Shown in pieces: positions 27,239 through 37,302 of a stretch of DNA of 64,000 nt; position 1 is the first letter of the stretch, and each line of letters starts with the position of its first letter. A program made the translations under genes and the position numbers. The notes beneath the pieces were generated by a model. That model had not been told where the DNA came from. It made no database searches and saw only the letters and a program-made list of their open reading frames with translations. Where the stretch lies: contig NZ_JACHCR010000024.1 of assembly GCF_014205845.1 (NCBI RefSeq), positions 60,191 to 124,190 on the forward strand, written 5' to 3'. This stretch comes from Mucilaginibacter cryoferens (GTDB lineage Bacteria > Bacteroidota > Bacteroidia > Sphingobacteriales > Sphingobacteriaceae).

Positions 27239-28613
27239 ATTCTGGCGCTATCACTTCTTTCTTCAAAAAGCCGGCAAACCATTTTCCAGATGCTTTTACA
27301 ATTCTATGTTGCGTTGTATGATCCACATGGATTAAACCAAAACGCGGATGATATCCCTCGGCCCACTCAAAATTATCGGTCAACGTCCAAACAAAGTAGC
27401 CGTTAACATTACAGCCTTCATTTTTGGCTTTCAACACCTGGCCCAGGTAATCTTGCAAATACTGTAAGCGATTAGGGTCATTCACCTCGCCATCAATAAC
27501 ATGATCTGGAAAAGCCGATCCGTTTTCGGTAATAATGATACTTTTTATCTGCGGATAGGCTGCAAACTTCTTTATCATATAATAGATAGATGGCGGATGC
27601 ACCTCCCAGCGCATAGCCGTTAATTCAACCTTCCTGTTTTCGGCCTTAATAATGCGGGCGCTTATATATGGTGTAAAAAAAGAGTATTTAACAATCTCGC
27701 GGGTATAATTCTGTACGCCAATAAAATCAAAATCAAAATGCATATTATCCTCATCGCCGGGTAAAATGTATTTTTGGATTCCTTTTAAAATAGGCAAATC
27801 TTTAACCGGGTAACCCATTCCCAAAATTGGTTCAATAAACAGCCTGTTTATTAATGCATCAACTCTTACCGCTGCAGCCACATCGCGGGGCTTATCTGTT
27901 AAAGGCTCAACCTGCGAACAGGAAAAAGTAGTACCAATTTGTACACCCGGCAAAAGTGTCCTCAATATTTTAGCTCCGGCAACTATACTCAAAACAACAT
28001 GATGAATTACCGATGTAAAACTCCTGATGCCGCTACGGCCAGGTGCATGTATGCCAAAAAAGTAACCAGCCCCCGTAAATACCACAGGCTCGTTCATCAC
28101 CATCCAGTGCTTAACCCGGTCGCCAAAGCTCTGCGCACATAAAGTAGCAAATTCGCTAAACCAATTAATCACTTCCCTATTTGCCCATCCCCCTTTTTGT
28201 TCAAGTATTAGCGGCAGATCCCAATGATAAATTGTAACCCAGGGCTCTATCCCCTGCTCAAGGCAATAATCGATAACGCGATTGTAATAGTTAATTCCGG
28301 CCTGGTTAACTTTACCGGTACCATCGGGCAGTAATCGTGTCCAGGATATGGAAAAACGAAAATTGGGAATATTGAGTTGTTTAATGAGGTCTATATCCTC
28401 TTCATATCGATTATAAAAATCACATGCGTCACGGGCGTGATCGGCATTCAATATTTTACCTTTTTTTGCGGTAAAATTATCCCAAACAGATTCGCCCTTG
28501 CCATCGGCATCGTGAGCACCTTCAATTTGAAAGGCAGCGGTTGACACGCCCCAGGCAAAAGCGGGGCCAAAAAGTTCTCTGTTCAGAGCTGTATGCTGAT
28601 GGGTGGATTTCAT
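27210..28613 (-). CDS. Family 1 glycoside hydrolase (beta-glucosidase)
   Basis: The product is about 467 residues from the ATG at 28613. GH1 signatures are the N-terminal FAWGVSTAAFQIEGA, the acid/base Glu in VMNEPVVF (about residue 165) and the nucleophile Glu in IITENGSAF. There is no signal peptide, so it is cytoplasmic and acts on imported beta-glucosides or related glycosides. It is monocistronic. The tail overlaps the kinase gene by 29 bp. Confidence 0.93.
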   Translation of the reverse strand: MKSTHQHTALNRELFGPAFAWGVSTAAFQIEGAHDADGKGESVWDNFTAKKGKILNADHARDACDFYNRYEEDIDLIKQLNIPNFRFSISWTRLLPDGTGKVNQAGINYYNRVIDYCLEQGIEPWVTIYHWDLPLILEQKGGWANREVINWFSEFATLCAQSFGDRVKHWMVMNEPVVFTGAGYFFGIHAPGRSGIRSFTSVIHHVVLSIVAGAKILRTLLPGVQIGTTFSCSQVEPLTDKPRDVAAAVRVDALINRLFIEPILGMGYPVKDLPILKGIQKYILPGDEDNMHFDFDFIGVQNYTREIVKYSFFTPYISARIIKAENRKVELTAMRWEVHPPSIYYMIKKFAAYPQIKSIIITENGSAFPDHVIDGEVNDPNRLQYLQDYLGQVLKAKNEGCNVNGYFVWTLTDNFEWAEGYHPRFGLIHVDHTTQHRIVKASGKWFAGFLKKEVIAPEFTLEEKGKM

Positions 28614-28684
28614 TAAATGGACTACGAGGGTCCAAAATTGCAATAATATTTACGAAAGAAGAATATAAAAAATGTAATATTAAT

Positions 28685-28710
28685 GTATGAAAGACGATTT
28701 CATACTTTTT
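28685..28710 (+). other. 8-bp hairpin with T-run in the GH1 upstream region
   Basis: GTATGAAA-GACGA-TTTCATAC is followed by five T. It lies 72 bp upstream of the GH1 start. It could be an operator or the terminator of a short plus-strand RNA. The remainder of 28614-28965 is AT-rich with no supportable gene. Confidence 0.4.
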
Positions 28711-28965
28711 AACATCATCCATTCGCGAAAATTACCGATAAACCTTGCAAACACATTGATAAATTTCATAACCTTATTTTTTTGATTAACTAAAGGTAAT
28801 ATCACAGTGTGACCTAATTGTAACAGCTATATTATCAAATCATTAAGTGTAACTAATACCAAGATAGCTAATTAGTTTCAGCTTTCAATAAGCAGCAACA
28901 AATTCACCGGTAGATAAGTAGCATTAGGTACATCATTTTCATAAAAATTTGTGAGATTAGTATTC

Positions 28966-29419
28966 ATGAAAACGCACTTCATTAAATTATTTAACTACAA
29001 CCAGTTTGCAAACCATACTTTGCTGCAGGTTATGGCCCAATCGTACATACAGCACAGGCCACTGCAATTGATGGCCCATTTGCTAACAGCCGAGCGGGTT
29101 TGGCTGGATAGGATAAATACCATTGGTTAATCTTTGGCCCAGGGATTTTACAATTGAACATTGCACACGGTTGGCAAATGAATATCACGAAGAGTGGCTT
29201 ACTTATTTAGAAAGATTACCCGATGCTGATTTTGACAAAATGGTGAGTTATCAAAACTCATTGGGCGAAAGTTACCAATGCACCGTAAGTGATATTTTAA
29301 CACATGTAATAAACCACGGTACACATACAAGAGCACAAGCGGGGCAGCAACTAAAACTAGCAGGTACCGAAAATTTACCTGTTACTGATTATAATTACTA
29401 CATAAGGAGATCAAAATAG
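28966..29419 (+). pseudogene. Frameshifted DinB-family gene
   Basis: Two adjoining frames together make one DinB-like protein. The first (ATG at 28966) encodes MKTHFIKLFNYNQFANHTLL through LLTAERVWLDRI and stops at about 29128. The second, in another frame, continues NLWPRDFTIEHCTRLANEYH through HVINHGTHTRAQAGQQL to 29419. The His residues expected in the DinB metal site are in the second part (HVINHGTHTRAQ), with another in the first (HLLTAE). The 454-bp span equals 151 codons plus one base. It is either a true pseudogene or a sequencing error near 29115-29130. Confidence 0.75.
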
Positions 29420-29479
29420 TTAACATTAACCCGTTTATTTGCAATATTTGCCATTGTCAGTAAATTTCAAAAAAAGATC

Positions 29480-29881
29480 ATGAAAAAATATATCGGAGTT
29501 ATTTTGGCAGCAACAGTTTTACTTGGCTGTTCTGACACCAAAAAGCAGGAAAAATTGCTTTTAGACAGTGTTATTTCTGTACATGATAAGGTGATGGCCA
29601 ACGATGAAAGCTTAATGAAAAATAAAATGCTTTTGGATAGCCTGGTTAAAAATGTGCCCACTGTTAAAGATTCGGCAAAAGTATATTTGAAACTGGTTGA
29701 CGATGCTGATAGCGCCATGAGCGATTGGATGCATAAATTTGATGTGGAGAACAAAGGCAAATCGCATAAAGAGGTGATAGATTACCTAAGCGATCAAAAG
29801 AAAAAGATTACTGCCATCGACGCGCAAATAAATACTGCCGTTACACAATCTACCAAATACCTCAGTCAAACTAAAAAGTAA
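29480..29881 (+). CDS. Small lipoprotein heading the SCO1-cytochrome c operon
   Basis: The product is 133 residues. The lipobox is LLGC (Cys17). The mature part is helical and charged, with a pattern of a coiled-coil or helical bundle. The function is not recognised. The stop overlaps the next start (TAATG), so it is translationally coupled to the SCO1-like gene. Confidence 0.8.
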   Translation: MKKYIGVILAATVLLGCSDTKKQEKLLLDSVISVHDKVMANDESLMKNKMLLDSLVKNVPTVKDSAKVYLKLVDDADSAMSDWMHKFDVENKGKSHKEVIDYLSDQKKKITAIDAQINTAVTQSTKYLSQTKK

Positions 29882-30525
29882 TGCGGAAACTACTTCCCGG
29901 TATCATATTGTTGATATTTTTAAGTGCTTGCGCTCCAAAGCAGGCTGCGCTCCCTATTTTAGGTAACCGCGAGCCAATTACCAAAACAGTTGATGGAAAA
30001 ACTGTTACAGATACCGCGTATGCCACCATACCCGATTTTAAATTTGTGAATCAATACGCCGATACAATAACCGCTAAAAACCTTAACGGTAAAATATATG
30101 TGGCCGATTTCTTTTTCACCACCTGCCCTTCTATTTGCCCGGTTATGCATCGTAATATGCTTAACGTATATAAGGAGTTTAAGGATGATGATAATTTCCG
30201 CATCATATCACATACTATCGACCCAAAATACGACACCATACCTGTTTTAAAACGCTATGCCGATAAAATGGGAATTACCGGCAATAGTTGGTGGCTTTTA
30301 CATGGCAATAAAGGCGACACCTATAATATTGCTAAAAGCTACCTGCAAACTGTACAGGAAAAAAACCCGGCCGGGCAATTTATTCATGATGGCTTTTTTA
30401 TATTGATAGATAAACAAAAGCGTATCCGCGGCACCTACGAAGGCACAGATCCTAAGGAGGTTGAAAAACTAATTGCCGATATCAAAATATTAAAAGCCGA
30501 ACCAGAACAAGCTGCGTCGAAATGA
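29881..30525 (+). CDS. SCO1/SenC-family copper chaperone lipoprotein
   Basis: The product is 214 residues. The N-terminus has a lipobox LSAC (Cys17). The thioredoxin-like domain contains FFTTCPSICPVMHRNM with the CxxxC copper motif (about 80-84), and a conserved His in FIHDGFFILID (about 163). SCO proteins deliver copper to cytochrome oxidase or act as thiol oxidoreductases in the periplasm. It overlaps the cytochrome c gene by 4 bp. Confidence 0.9.
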   Translation: MRKLLPGIILLIFLSACAPKQAALPILGNREPITKTVDGKTVTDTAYATIPDFKFVNQYADTITAKNLNGKIYVADFFFTTCPSICPVMHRNMLNVYKEFKDDDNFRIISHTIDPKYDTIPVLKRYADKMGITGNSWWLLHGNKGDTYNIAKSYLQTVQEKNPAGQFIHDGFFILIDKQKRIRGTYEGTDPKEVEKLIADIKILKAEPEQAASK

Positions 30526-30938
30526 AACTGAAGCTGATAAGTGGTATTTTGTTATTGATTATTGTTTTCGCAGTATCGTGCCAGAGCGATAAGCAAGTTG
30601 AGTTTAATCGCTATTACTCGGGAGGAAGCGCCATTTACCAGGCTCATTGCGAAAACTGCCATGGAGCGAAAGGTGAAGGTTTACAAGCATTGATTCCGCC
30701 ACTTACAGATTCCATCTATCTAAAAAACAACAAGGCATCATTAAGCTGTTATATTAAAAAAGGCCTTAAAGGCAAAATAATTATCCATGAGCGGGAGTTT
30801 GAGGGCGAGATGCCCGTTGATGACCTTGCTCCCATTGAAATTGCCAAAGTGCTTACTTATGTAACCAATTCCTTTGGCAATAAAATGGGAACAATTGATT
30901 TGCAACGCGTTCAGGCCGATCTGGAAAAGTGCCGTTGA
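30522..30938 (+). CDS. Cytochrome c lipoprotein, single heme
   Basis: The product is 138 residues with a lipobox-like VSC at the N-terminus. The heme motif CENCHGAKGEG (CxxCH) is at about residues 43-47, and the likely axial Met is in EGEMPVDDL. It is the third gene of an operon with the small lipoprotein and SCO1. A small electron carrier in the periplasm is likely. Confidence 0.9.
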   Translation: MKLKLISGILLLIIVFAVSCQSDKQVEFNRYYSGGSAIYQAHCENCHGAKGEGLQALIPPLTDSIYLKNNKASLSCYIKKGLKGKIIIHEREFEGEMPVDDLAPIEIAKVLTYVTNSFGNKMGTIDLQRVQADLEKCR

Positions 30939-31032
30939 TCTGGTTCGGGTAGTTTTCAAAATGAATAAACTTTTTGTTTAATATCCAACCCGCAACACGA
31001 ACCCCGCAACCAAACCCACAACCCGAACCAGA
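30939..31032. repeat. 12-bp inverted repeat immediately after the cytochrome c stop codon
   Basis: TCTGGTTCGGGT (30939-30950) is an exact complement of ACCCGAACCAGA (31021-31032). The interior near 30985-31020 is a run of degenerate CCCGAACC/CCCGCAACC words. The left arm starts on the base after the TGA. It sits between the operon end and the rnpB promoter. Confidence 0.75.
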
Positions 31033-31041
31033 AAAATTCCC

Positions 31042-31049
31042 TACCTTTA
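31042..31049 (+). promoter_or_regulatory. Possible -7 box of rnpB
   Basis: TACCTTTA is one mismatch from TAnnTTTG, and would start the RNA near 31057-31062. No TTG -33 box is seen. Confidence 0.4.
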
Positions 31050-31059
31050 CCCCTGCAAA

Positions 31060-31440
31060 ACGTTCTATCGCTGCTAACTTGTTTAGCGGAGGAAAGTCCG
31101 GGCAACACAGAGCATCCTGCTTCCTAACGGGAAGGCACCGGCAGCCGGTGACAGCAAAGTGCCACAGAGAAAATACCGCCGCAATTTATTGCGGTAAGGG
31201 TGAAAACGTGAGGTAAGAGCTCACGACATTGCCGGGCGACCGGCGATGATGGTAAACCTCAGGAGTTGAAAAACCAAATAGGTCTTGAAAGTGGGGCTGC
31301 TCGCTCCCGCTCACCAACTTGTTGGTGACGTTAAGATGGGTAGGTTGTTTAAACCTGTCAGCAATGGCAGGGCCAGATTAATGATAGAAGTTGCCTTTAC
31401 CGGCAATACAGAACCCGGCTTACAGATTTGCTGCTGAATT
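31060..31440 (+). ncRNA. rnpB: RNase P RNA
   Basis: The conserved 5' core reads GCGGAGGAAAGTCCGGGC (31085-31102), followed by ACAGAGAAAATACCGCC near 31165-31181. GGGTGAAAACGTGAGGTAAG follows at about 31198-31217. The 3' core AGAACCCGGCTTACAG is at 31410-31425. This is the standard bacterial A-type RNase P RNA, about 380 nt, with ends approximate. It processes tRNA 5' leaders. A terminator hairpin follows at once. Confidence 0.95.
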
Positions 31441-31444
31441 ATAT

Positions 31445-31478
31445 AACCCTTTCCTGCAAACAGGAAGGGGTTATTTTT
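31445..31478 (+). terminator. Terminator of rnpB
   Basis: AACCCTTTCCTG pairs with CAGGAAGGGGTT around CAAA, then TATTTTT. Confidence 0.85.
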
Positions 31479-31561
31479 GTTAGAAGCAAAAGTGTTTGTT
31501 TTTCTATACAAAGAGCATATATTAGCAATTGAACAGTTACTACCTATTACAGATATAAAAC

Positions 31562-32941
31562 ATGGCAAAAATTTTAATTATTGATGATGAACGGGCAATA
31601 CGCAGTACTTTACGCGAGATTCTGGAATACGAGGATTACGAAGTTGAAGATGTAGATAATGGCGTTGATGGTTTACAGCTTATAGAAAAAAAAGACTTTG
31701 ACCTGGTGTTGTGCGATATAAAAATGAATCGCATGGATGGAATGGAGGTGCTCACCGAAGGCCTGGCGTTGAAACCAGATCTGCCCTTCATTATGATAAG
31801 CGGCCATGGAACTGTAGAAACAGCTATTGAAGCCAGCAAAAAAGGAGCATTTGACTTTATATCAAAACCACCGGATCTTAACCGCCTGCTTATCACTGTG
31901 CGTAACGCCCTGGATAGAGGGAGCTTAGTTGTTGAGGCAAAAGTATTAAAGCGCAAAGTATCTAAAGTACGTCCTATCCTGGGCGAATCTCAGGCTATTT
32001 TAAAAATAAAGGAAACTATCGATCGTGTGGCCCCTACCGATGCCCGTGTATTGGTTACTGGTGCCAACGGCAGCGGTAAAGAGCTTGTGGCCCGCTGGCT
32101 GCACGAAAAATCGCACCGTTCCAACGCCCCTATTATTGAGGTTAACTGTGCGGCTATCCCTTCAGAATTAATTGAGAGCGAACTGTTTGGACACGAAAAA
32201 GGCTCGTTTACATCAGCCATTAAGCAACGTATTGGTAAGTTTGAATCGGCAAATGGCGGCACACTTTTCCTCGACGAAATTGGCGATATGAGCCAATCGG
32301 CACAGGCTAAAGTATTACGCGCTTTGCAGGAAAGTAAAATCACCCGCGTAGGTGGCGAAAAGGAAATTGATGTTGATGTACGTGTTGTTGCGGCAACCAA
32401 CAAAGATCTGCTTAAAGAGATTGAAGCCGGTAATTTCAGGATGGACCTTTACCATCGCCTGAGCGTTATCCTCATACACGTACCGCCATTGGTTGACCGT
32501 AAAGACGACATCAGCCTGCTTACCCAAAGCTTTCTTGATGAGATATGTAACGAATACGGGATGCCGGTTAAAAAGATCTCAGATGCCGCACTGGAGGCCC
32601 TTAAAGCGTTACCATGGACCGGCAACATTCGCGAACTAAGGAACATGGTTGAACGTTTGATAATTTTAAGCGATAAAACCATCACCGATAATGATGTGCG
32701 TGCTTTTGCCAATCCTTCGGCTCCTGTAACTGCATCAGCAGATAATAACGCGACTCCACAAACCGATTTTGATCAATTCAATAACTTCCAGGAGTATAAG
32801 GATTTTGCCGAACGCGAATACATTAAATTTAAACTGGAAAAAAACAACTGGAATGTATCAAAAACAGCTGATGATATTGATATCCAGCGAAGTCACCTGT
32901 ATAGTAAGATCGAAAAATTTGGTTTAAAAAGAGGAGAATAA
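31562..32941 (+). CDS. Sigma-54-type response regulator (NtrC/NtrX-like)
   Basis: The product is 459 residues. Receiver (1-120) has DD at 8-9 and phospho-acceptor Asp52. The AAA+ domain (about 140-380) has Walker A GANGSGKE near 166 and the Walker B GGTLFLDEIGD. A Fis-type helix-turn-helix lies at the C-terminus (NVSKTADDIDIQRSHLYSKI). The sigma-54 contact loop normally reads GAFTGA. Here it is GSFTSA (about 214-219). No kinase gene is adjacent. Confidence 0.93.
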   Translation: MAKILIIDDERAIRSTLREILEYEDYEVEDVDNGVDGLQLIEKKDFDLVLCDIKMNRMDGMEVLTEGLALKPDLPFIMISGHGTVETAIEASKKGAFDFISKPPDLNRLLITVRNALDRGSLVVEAKVLKRKVSKVRPILGESQAILKIKETIDRVAPTDARVLVTGANGSGKELVARWLHEKSHRSNAPIIEVNCAAIPSELIESELFGHEKGSFTSAIKQRIGKFESANGGTLFLDEIGDMSQSAQAKVLRALQESKITRVGGEKEIDVDVRVVAATNKDLLKEIEAGNFRMDLYHRLSVILIHVPPLVDRKDDISLLTQSFLDEICNEYGMPVKKISDAALEALKALPWTGNIRELRNMVERLIILSDKTITDNDVRAFANPSAPVTASADNNATPQTDFDQFNNFQEYKDFAEREYIKFKLEKNNWNVSKTADDIDIQRSHLYSKIEKFGLKRGE

Positions 32942-32960
32942 AACATTTGAAAATATTTAA

Positions 32961-32996
32961 AAAAGAGGCAATCCGCAAGGGTTTGCCTCTTTTTTA
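32961..32996 (+). terminator. Terminator after the sigma-54-type regulator
   Basis: AAGAGGCAA pairs with TTTGCCTCTT, followed by a T-run. Confidence 0.9.
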
Positions 32997-33038
32997 TTGC
33001 AGGTTAAATTGCTAACATTGTGCAAACCAATCATAAAC

Positions 33039-33500
33039 ATGAAACTAAACCATTTTACTTTTATCTGCGCAATTGTACTGGCATCCTGTACACCTAAAGA
33101 AAACAAAACCGAGCCAAAAGCAGAACAGCCGCTTATTGGCACCTGGCATTTAATATCGAGTAAAAGCATTACCAACAAAGACACAGCGATAACTACCCCG
33201 TCGAAAGACGAAGAGATGGTTAAAATTTTTAACGGAACAAATTTCGCGTTCTTTACCCATGATCTGCTACATGGCAAAACGGCCAAGCCTGTTTACAGTT
33301 CTGGTAGTGGCACTTATACCTTATCGGGAGATGATTACACAGAGCATTTGGCCTATTGCGATGCCCGTGACTGGGAAAACAGGGATTTTAAATTTAAGGT
33401 AAAATTTAGCGGCGACACATTGGTACAAACAGGCATTGAAAAGATAGATAGTTTAAAGGTTGATCATATTATTATCGAAACCTATATCAAATTAAAATAA
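33039..33500 (+). CDS. Lipocalin-like exported lipoprotein
   Basis: The product is about 153 residues from the ATG at 33039 (MKLNHFTFIC); an upstream TTG frame overlaps the preceding terminator. The lipobox is LASC (Cys17). The beta-rich mature part begins LIGTWHLISSK, a GTW motif common in lipocalin-like proteins. The ligand is unknown. A -7 like box TAACATTG (33013-33020) and a terminator make it a single-gene unit. Confidence 0.75.
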   Translation: MKLNHFTFICAIVLASCTPKENKTEPKAEQPLIGTWHLISSKSITNKDTAITTPSKDEEMVKIFNGTNFAFFTHDLLHGKTAKPVYSSGSGTYTLSGDDYTEHLAYCDARDWENRDFKFKVKFSGDTLVQTGIEKIDSLKVDHIIIETYIKLK

Positions 33501-33528
33501 AACCATCCATAGTTTTATTGTGATCATT

Positions 33529-33556
33529 AAGCCGGGAGATCTTCCGGCTTTTTTAT
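33529..33556 (+). terminator. Terminator after the lipocalin-like gene
   Basis: AAGCCGG-GAGATCTT-CCGGCTT followed by TTTTT. Confidence 0.88.
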
Positions 33557-33621
33557 TAAAGTACAGGCGATGGCAGACTGCTATTTTTAAACCGCCGTTT
33601 TATTTATTTTAAACATTATTA

Positions 33622-35301
33622 ATGAGTAGCTTATCGGCAAAAAAACAACCAAGGATGAACATTATCTTTCATTATAAATCACTCACGTTCGTTGCCATTT
33701 TCGCGTCTTTTTTTAATAACTGCCGGCATGGTAAATTACAAGCCGGCAATAGTATCGGTAATGTGAAAGATACTGTAATCATTAGCGATACAAAACCAAG
33801 TGATACTACAGCGATTGCAAATGCCACACCTCTAAAAAACATGTTTGGCATAAACACCTACGAATGGAATTTTCTGCAAGACCCTGCCAATCCTAATCTT
33901 CACCATACCATTTATGAGGCCAATATGGCTATCATTAAATCATTTAGTTCGGTAAGACATTACATGAACTGGAATAAGCTGGAGAATACAAAGGGAAATT
34001 ACACCTACAACCCTACCAATAACGGAGGCTGGGATTACGATTTTATGTATACCCGTTGCAAGCAGGACGGCATTTTGGTTTTAGCCGACCTTAAAAATTG
34101 CCCAACCTGGCTGGAAGCCACCTACCCTTCTGATATGCAAGGTAATGAAAATGTACCTGCACCTTATGAGCTAAACAAAAACGATCCCGCAAGCTATGCA
34201 GACCAGGCCCGCACAGCATTCCAGTTTACCGCGAGATATGGCTATAACAACGCAGTAGATAAATCATTAGTAAAGGTTGATACCCGCCCCCGCTGGACTA
34301 ACGACCAGGTAAACGAGGTTAAGATTGGCTTGGGGTTAATAAAGTACATAGAGTGCGATAACGAACGCGATAAATGGTGGAAAGGCCCGGAAACTCAACA
34401 AACAGCCGAAGAGTATGCAGCTAACATGTCGGCATTTTATGATGGTAATATGGGCAAGCTGGGCAAAAATGCAGGTGTAAAAACTGCAGATCCTGCCATG
34501 CAGGTTGTGATGGGTGGTTTGGCTACCGCTAATATACAATTTGTAAAAAAGATGATAGCCTGGTGCAAAGCAAACCGCGGATACCGTGCCGATGGCAGTA
34601 TCAACTTATGTTTTGATGTGATCAATTACCACTATTATAATAACAATGGTAACATATTAACCCACGAAAAGGCAACTACAGGCGTAGCGCCAGAATTATC
34701 AATGGCCGGCCAAATAGCCGATTCATTTGTAAAACTGGCTAATTTGTTAACCAAATCGCCTGAAGTATGGGTAACCGAATCTGGCTATGATATTAACCAG
34801 GGCAGCTATCAAAAGGCGGTATACGTGAGCAGCAAATCGCCTATGGAAACCCAGGGCGATTGGATACTGCGTACTTCGTTACTTTATATAAGACACGGCA
34901 TTAAACACGTATTTTATTACCAGCTGCAAGATGATACCCCAAATGCCGACGTGCAATATGCCACTTCTGGTGTATCAGAAAATGGTAAACCAAGGCCCGC
35001 TGCCAGCTATATTTTACAGGTGAACAAGTTAATGGGCAACTACACCTACAAATCAACCATTAACGCAAATCCGCTGGTTGATAAATATGTTTCAGATAAT
35101 AAAGCGATGTATATACTAACCATCCCCGATCAAAAGGGACTTACAGCTACTTATTCACTTAATTTGGGCACTCCAAATGCAAACATATATACATTAAAAG
35201 CGGGCGCTACATCTGCAACCAAAACGCAGGTGGCCACTGTAGCCGGCAAACTATCGGTAAAAGTTTCTGAAACTCCGTTATTGGTTGAAGGTGCGCAGTA
35301 A
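33622..35301 (+). CDS. Secreted clan-A glycoside-hydrolase-like protein
   Basis: The product is 559 residues. A second ATG at 33655 would also give a good signal peptide with an NNC lipobox. The domain (about 75-440) looks like a TIM barrel: an Asn-Glu pair in ECDNERDKW (Glu248) suits the acid/base, and VWVTESGYD (Glu386) suits the nucleophile. The C-terminal 90 residues look like a small beta-sandwich. GH39- or GH5-like assignment is possible but not firm. No operon partner is visible. Confidence 0.7.
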   Translation: MSSLSAKKQPRMNIIFHYKSLTFVAIFASFFNNCRHGKLQAGNSIGNVKDTVIISDTKPSDTTAIANATPLKNMFGINTYEWNFLQDPANPNLHHTIYEANMAIIKSFSSVRHYMNWNKLENTKGNYTYNPTNNGGWDYDFMYTRCKQDGILVLADLKNCPTWLEATYPSDMQGNENVPAPYELNKNDPASYADQARTAFQFTARYGYNNAVDKSLVKVDTRPRWTNDQVNEVKIGLGLIKYIECDNERDKWWKGPETQQTAEEYAANMSAFYDGNMGKLGKNAGVKTADPAMQVVMGGLATANIQFVKKMIAWCKANRGYRADGSINLCFDVINYHYYNNNGNILTHEKATTGVAPELSMAGQIADSFVKLANLLTKSPEVWVTESGYDINQGSYQKAVYVSSKSPMETQGDWILRTSLLYIRHGIKHVFYYQLQDDTPNADVQYATSGVSENGKPRPAASYILQVNKLMGNYTYKSTINANPLVDKYVSDNKAMYILTIPDQKGLTATYSLNLGTPNANIYTLKAGATSATKTQVATVAGKLSVKVSETPLLVEGAQ

Positions 35302-35514
35302 TGTAGTTAGCTGCTTACAACGATAAACCTTGATTATACTGCCACCGCTAACAGAATTAATATCGGTTACAATAATTGATAGCTTATTTTCTATTTCATC
35401 AATCGGTTTTTTCTGCTCCCTGTATTTATTTCAGGGTAATTAATTTATCAACGTAAACAGTTAATTTATTAGCGTTATACAATTATCGGTTTAAAAAGTT
35501 ATTTTTGCGGTTCA

Positions 35515-37302
35515 ATGGAGCATATTCGTAATTTTTGTATCATAGCACATATCGACCACGGTAAGAGCACTCTTGCCGATAGGTTATTAGAATACACTAA
35601 CACTATAACCCAACGCGAATCGCAGGCGCAATTGCTTGACGATATGGATCTGGAACGCGAGCGGGGTATCACCATAAAAAGCCATGCCATACAAATGGAC
35701 TATGAGCTTGATGGGCAGAAATACATCCTTAACCTCATAGACACACCAGGACACGTGGATTTCTCATACGAAGTATCACGTTCTATAGCTGCCTGCGAAG
35801 GCGCTTTGCTTATTGTTGATGCGGCGCAAGGTATCCAGGCGCAAACTATATCAAACCTTTACCTGGCTTTAGAAAACGATTTGGAGATAATTCCGGTACT
35901 TAACAAAATGGACCTGCCCGGCGCTATGCCCGAGGAAGTTAAAGACCAGATTGTTGAGCTTATTGGCTGCAAACGCGAAGAGATACTTGCGGCATCCGGT
36001 AAAACAGGCATGGGTGTTCATGATATTTTACGTGCCATTGTTGAACGTGTACCTGCCCCGGTTGGCGATCCTGAAGCTCCATTGCAAGCTTTGATATTCG
36101 ATTCGGTTTATAACTCCTTCCGAGGTATTGTTGCCTACTTTAAAGTAGTGAACGGCGAGATCCGCAAGAATGATAAAGTGAAATTTTTTGCTACAGAAAA
36201 GCAATACATTGCCGATGAGGTTGGTACTTTAAAATTAAAACAATCGCCCCGCGATGTGATCAGAACGGGCGATGTAGGTTATATTATATCGGGCATTAAA
36301 GAAGCCCGCGAAGTTAAAGTTGGTGATACCATAACCCGCGTTGATCGCCCTTGCGAGAGTGGCATTCAGGGTTTTGAAGAGGTTAAGCCGATGGTATTTG
36401 CCGGTATTTACCCCGTAGATACGGATGAGTACGAAGAATTGCGCGAATCGATGGCCAAGCTACAGCTAAACGATGCATCCCTGGTTTTCGAACCAGAGTC
36501 ATCTGCTGCATTAGGCTTTGGTTTCCGTTGCGGTTTTCTTGGTATGTTGCACATGGAGATCATCCAGGAACGTTTAGAGCGTGAGTTTGATATGACGGTG
36601 ATCACCACTGTTCCCAACGTGTCGTACATCGCTTATACCACCAAAGGAGAGCCTATCATTGTAAACAATCCGTCTGATTTACCAGACCCAAGCAAGATTG
36701 ACTTTGTTGAGGAGCCATACATTAAAGCTACCATCATTACCAAATCCGACTATGTGGGTCCGGTAATGTCGCTTTGTATCCAAAAACGCGGTAGTATTGT
36801 CAATCAATCATACCTCACATCAGATCGCGTAGAATTGATATTTGAATTGCCAATGGGCGAGATTGTATTTGATTTTTACGATAAGCTTAAAACCATATCA
36901 AAAGGTTATGCATCCTTTGATTATCACCAGATAGGTTACCGCCGGTCGGATCTGGTGCGTTTAGATATCCGTTTAAATGCCGAACCTGTTGATGCGTTAT
37001 CGTCACTGATATTTAGGGGTAACTCTTTTGATTTTGGTAAAAAGATCTGCGAAAAATTGAAAGAACTTATTCCGCGTCAGCAATTTGAAATCATTGTACA
37101 AGCCTCTATCGGTGCCAAGATCATCGCCCGCGAAACAGTTAAAGCTTTACGTAAAGATGTTACCGCCAAATGTTATGGTGGTGATATTTCCCGTAAACGT
37201 AAACTATTGGAAAAACAGAAAAAAGGTAAAAAACGCATGCGCCAGGTAGGTAACGTAGAGATACCACAATCGGCGTTTATGGCAGTTTTAAAATTAGATT
37301 AA
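35515..37302 (+). CDS. lepA: Translation elongation factor 4 (LepA)
   Basis: The product is 595 residues, full length. GTPase motifs are AHIDHGKST (G1, residues 10-18), RGITIKSHA (G2 region), DTPGHVDF (G3) and NKMD (G4). The LepA-specific C-terminal domain ends with [17 protein letters not shown]. It binds ribosomes and promotes back-translocation or initiation-related steps. The 213-bp spacer before it is AT-rich. Confidence 0.97.
   Translation: MEHIRNFCIIAHIDHGKSTLADRLLEYTNTITQRESQAQLLDDMDLERERGITIKSHAIQMDYELDGQKYILNLIDTPGHVDFSYEVSRSIAACEGALLIVDAAQGIQAQTISNLYLALENDLEIIPVLNKMDLPGAMPEEVKDQIVELIGCKREEILAASGKTGMGVHDILRAIVERVPAPVGDPEAPLQALIFDSVYNSFRGIVAYFKVVNGEIRKNDKVKFFATEKQYIADEVGTLKLKQSPRDVIRTGDVGYIISGIKEAREVKVGDTITRVDRPCESGIQGFEEVKPMVFAGIYPVDTDEYEELRESMAKLQLNDASLVFEPESSAALGFGFRCGFLGMLHMEIIQERLEREFDMTVITTVPNVSYIAYTTKGEPIIVNNPSDLPDPSKIDFVEEPYIKATIITKSDYVGPVMSLCIQKRGSIVNQSYLTSDRVELIFELPMGEIVFDFYDKLKTISKGYASFDYHQIGYRRSDLVRLDIRLNAEPVDALSSLIFRGNSFDFGKKICEKLKELIPRQQFEIIVQASIGAKIIARETVKALRKDVTAKCYGGDISRKRKLLEKQKKGKKRMRQVGNVEIPQSAFMAVLKLD

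Noticed and set aside
30974..31216. 80-residue open frame on the plus strand
   Set aside because: It overlaps the rnpB core and has biased Pro/Arg composition, so it is not a gene.
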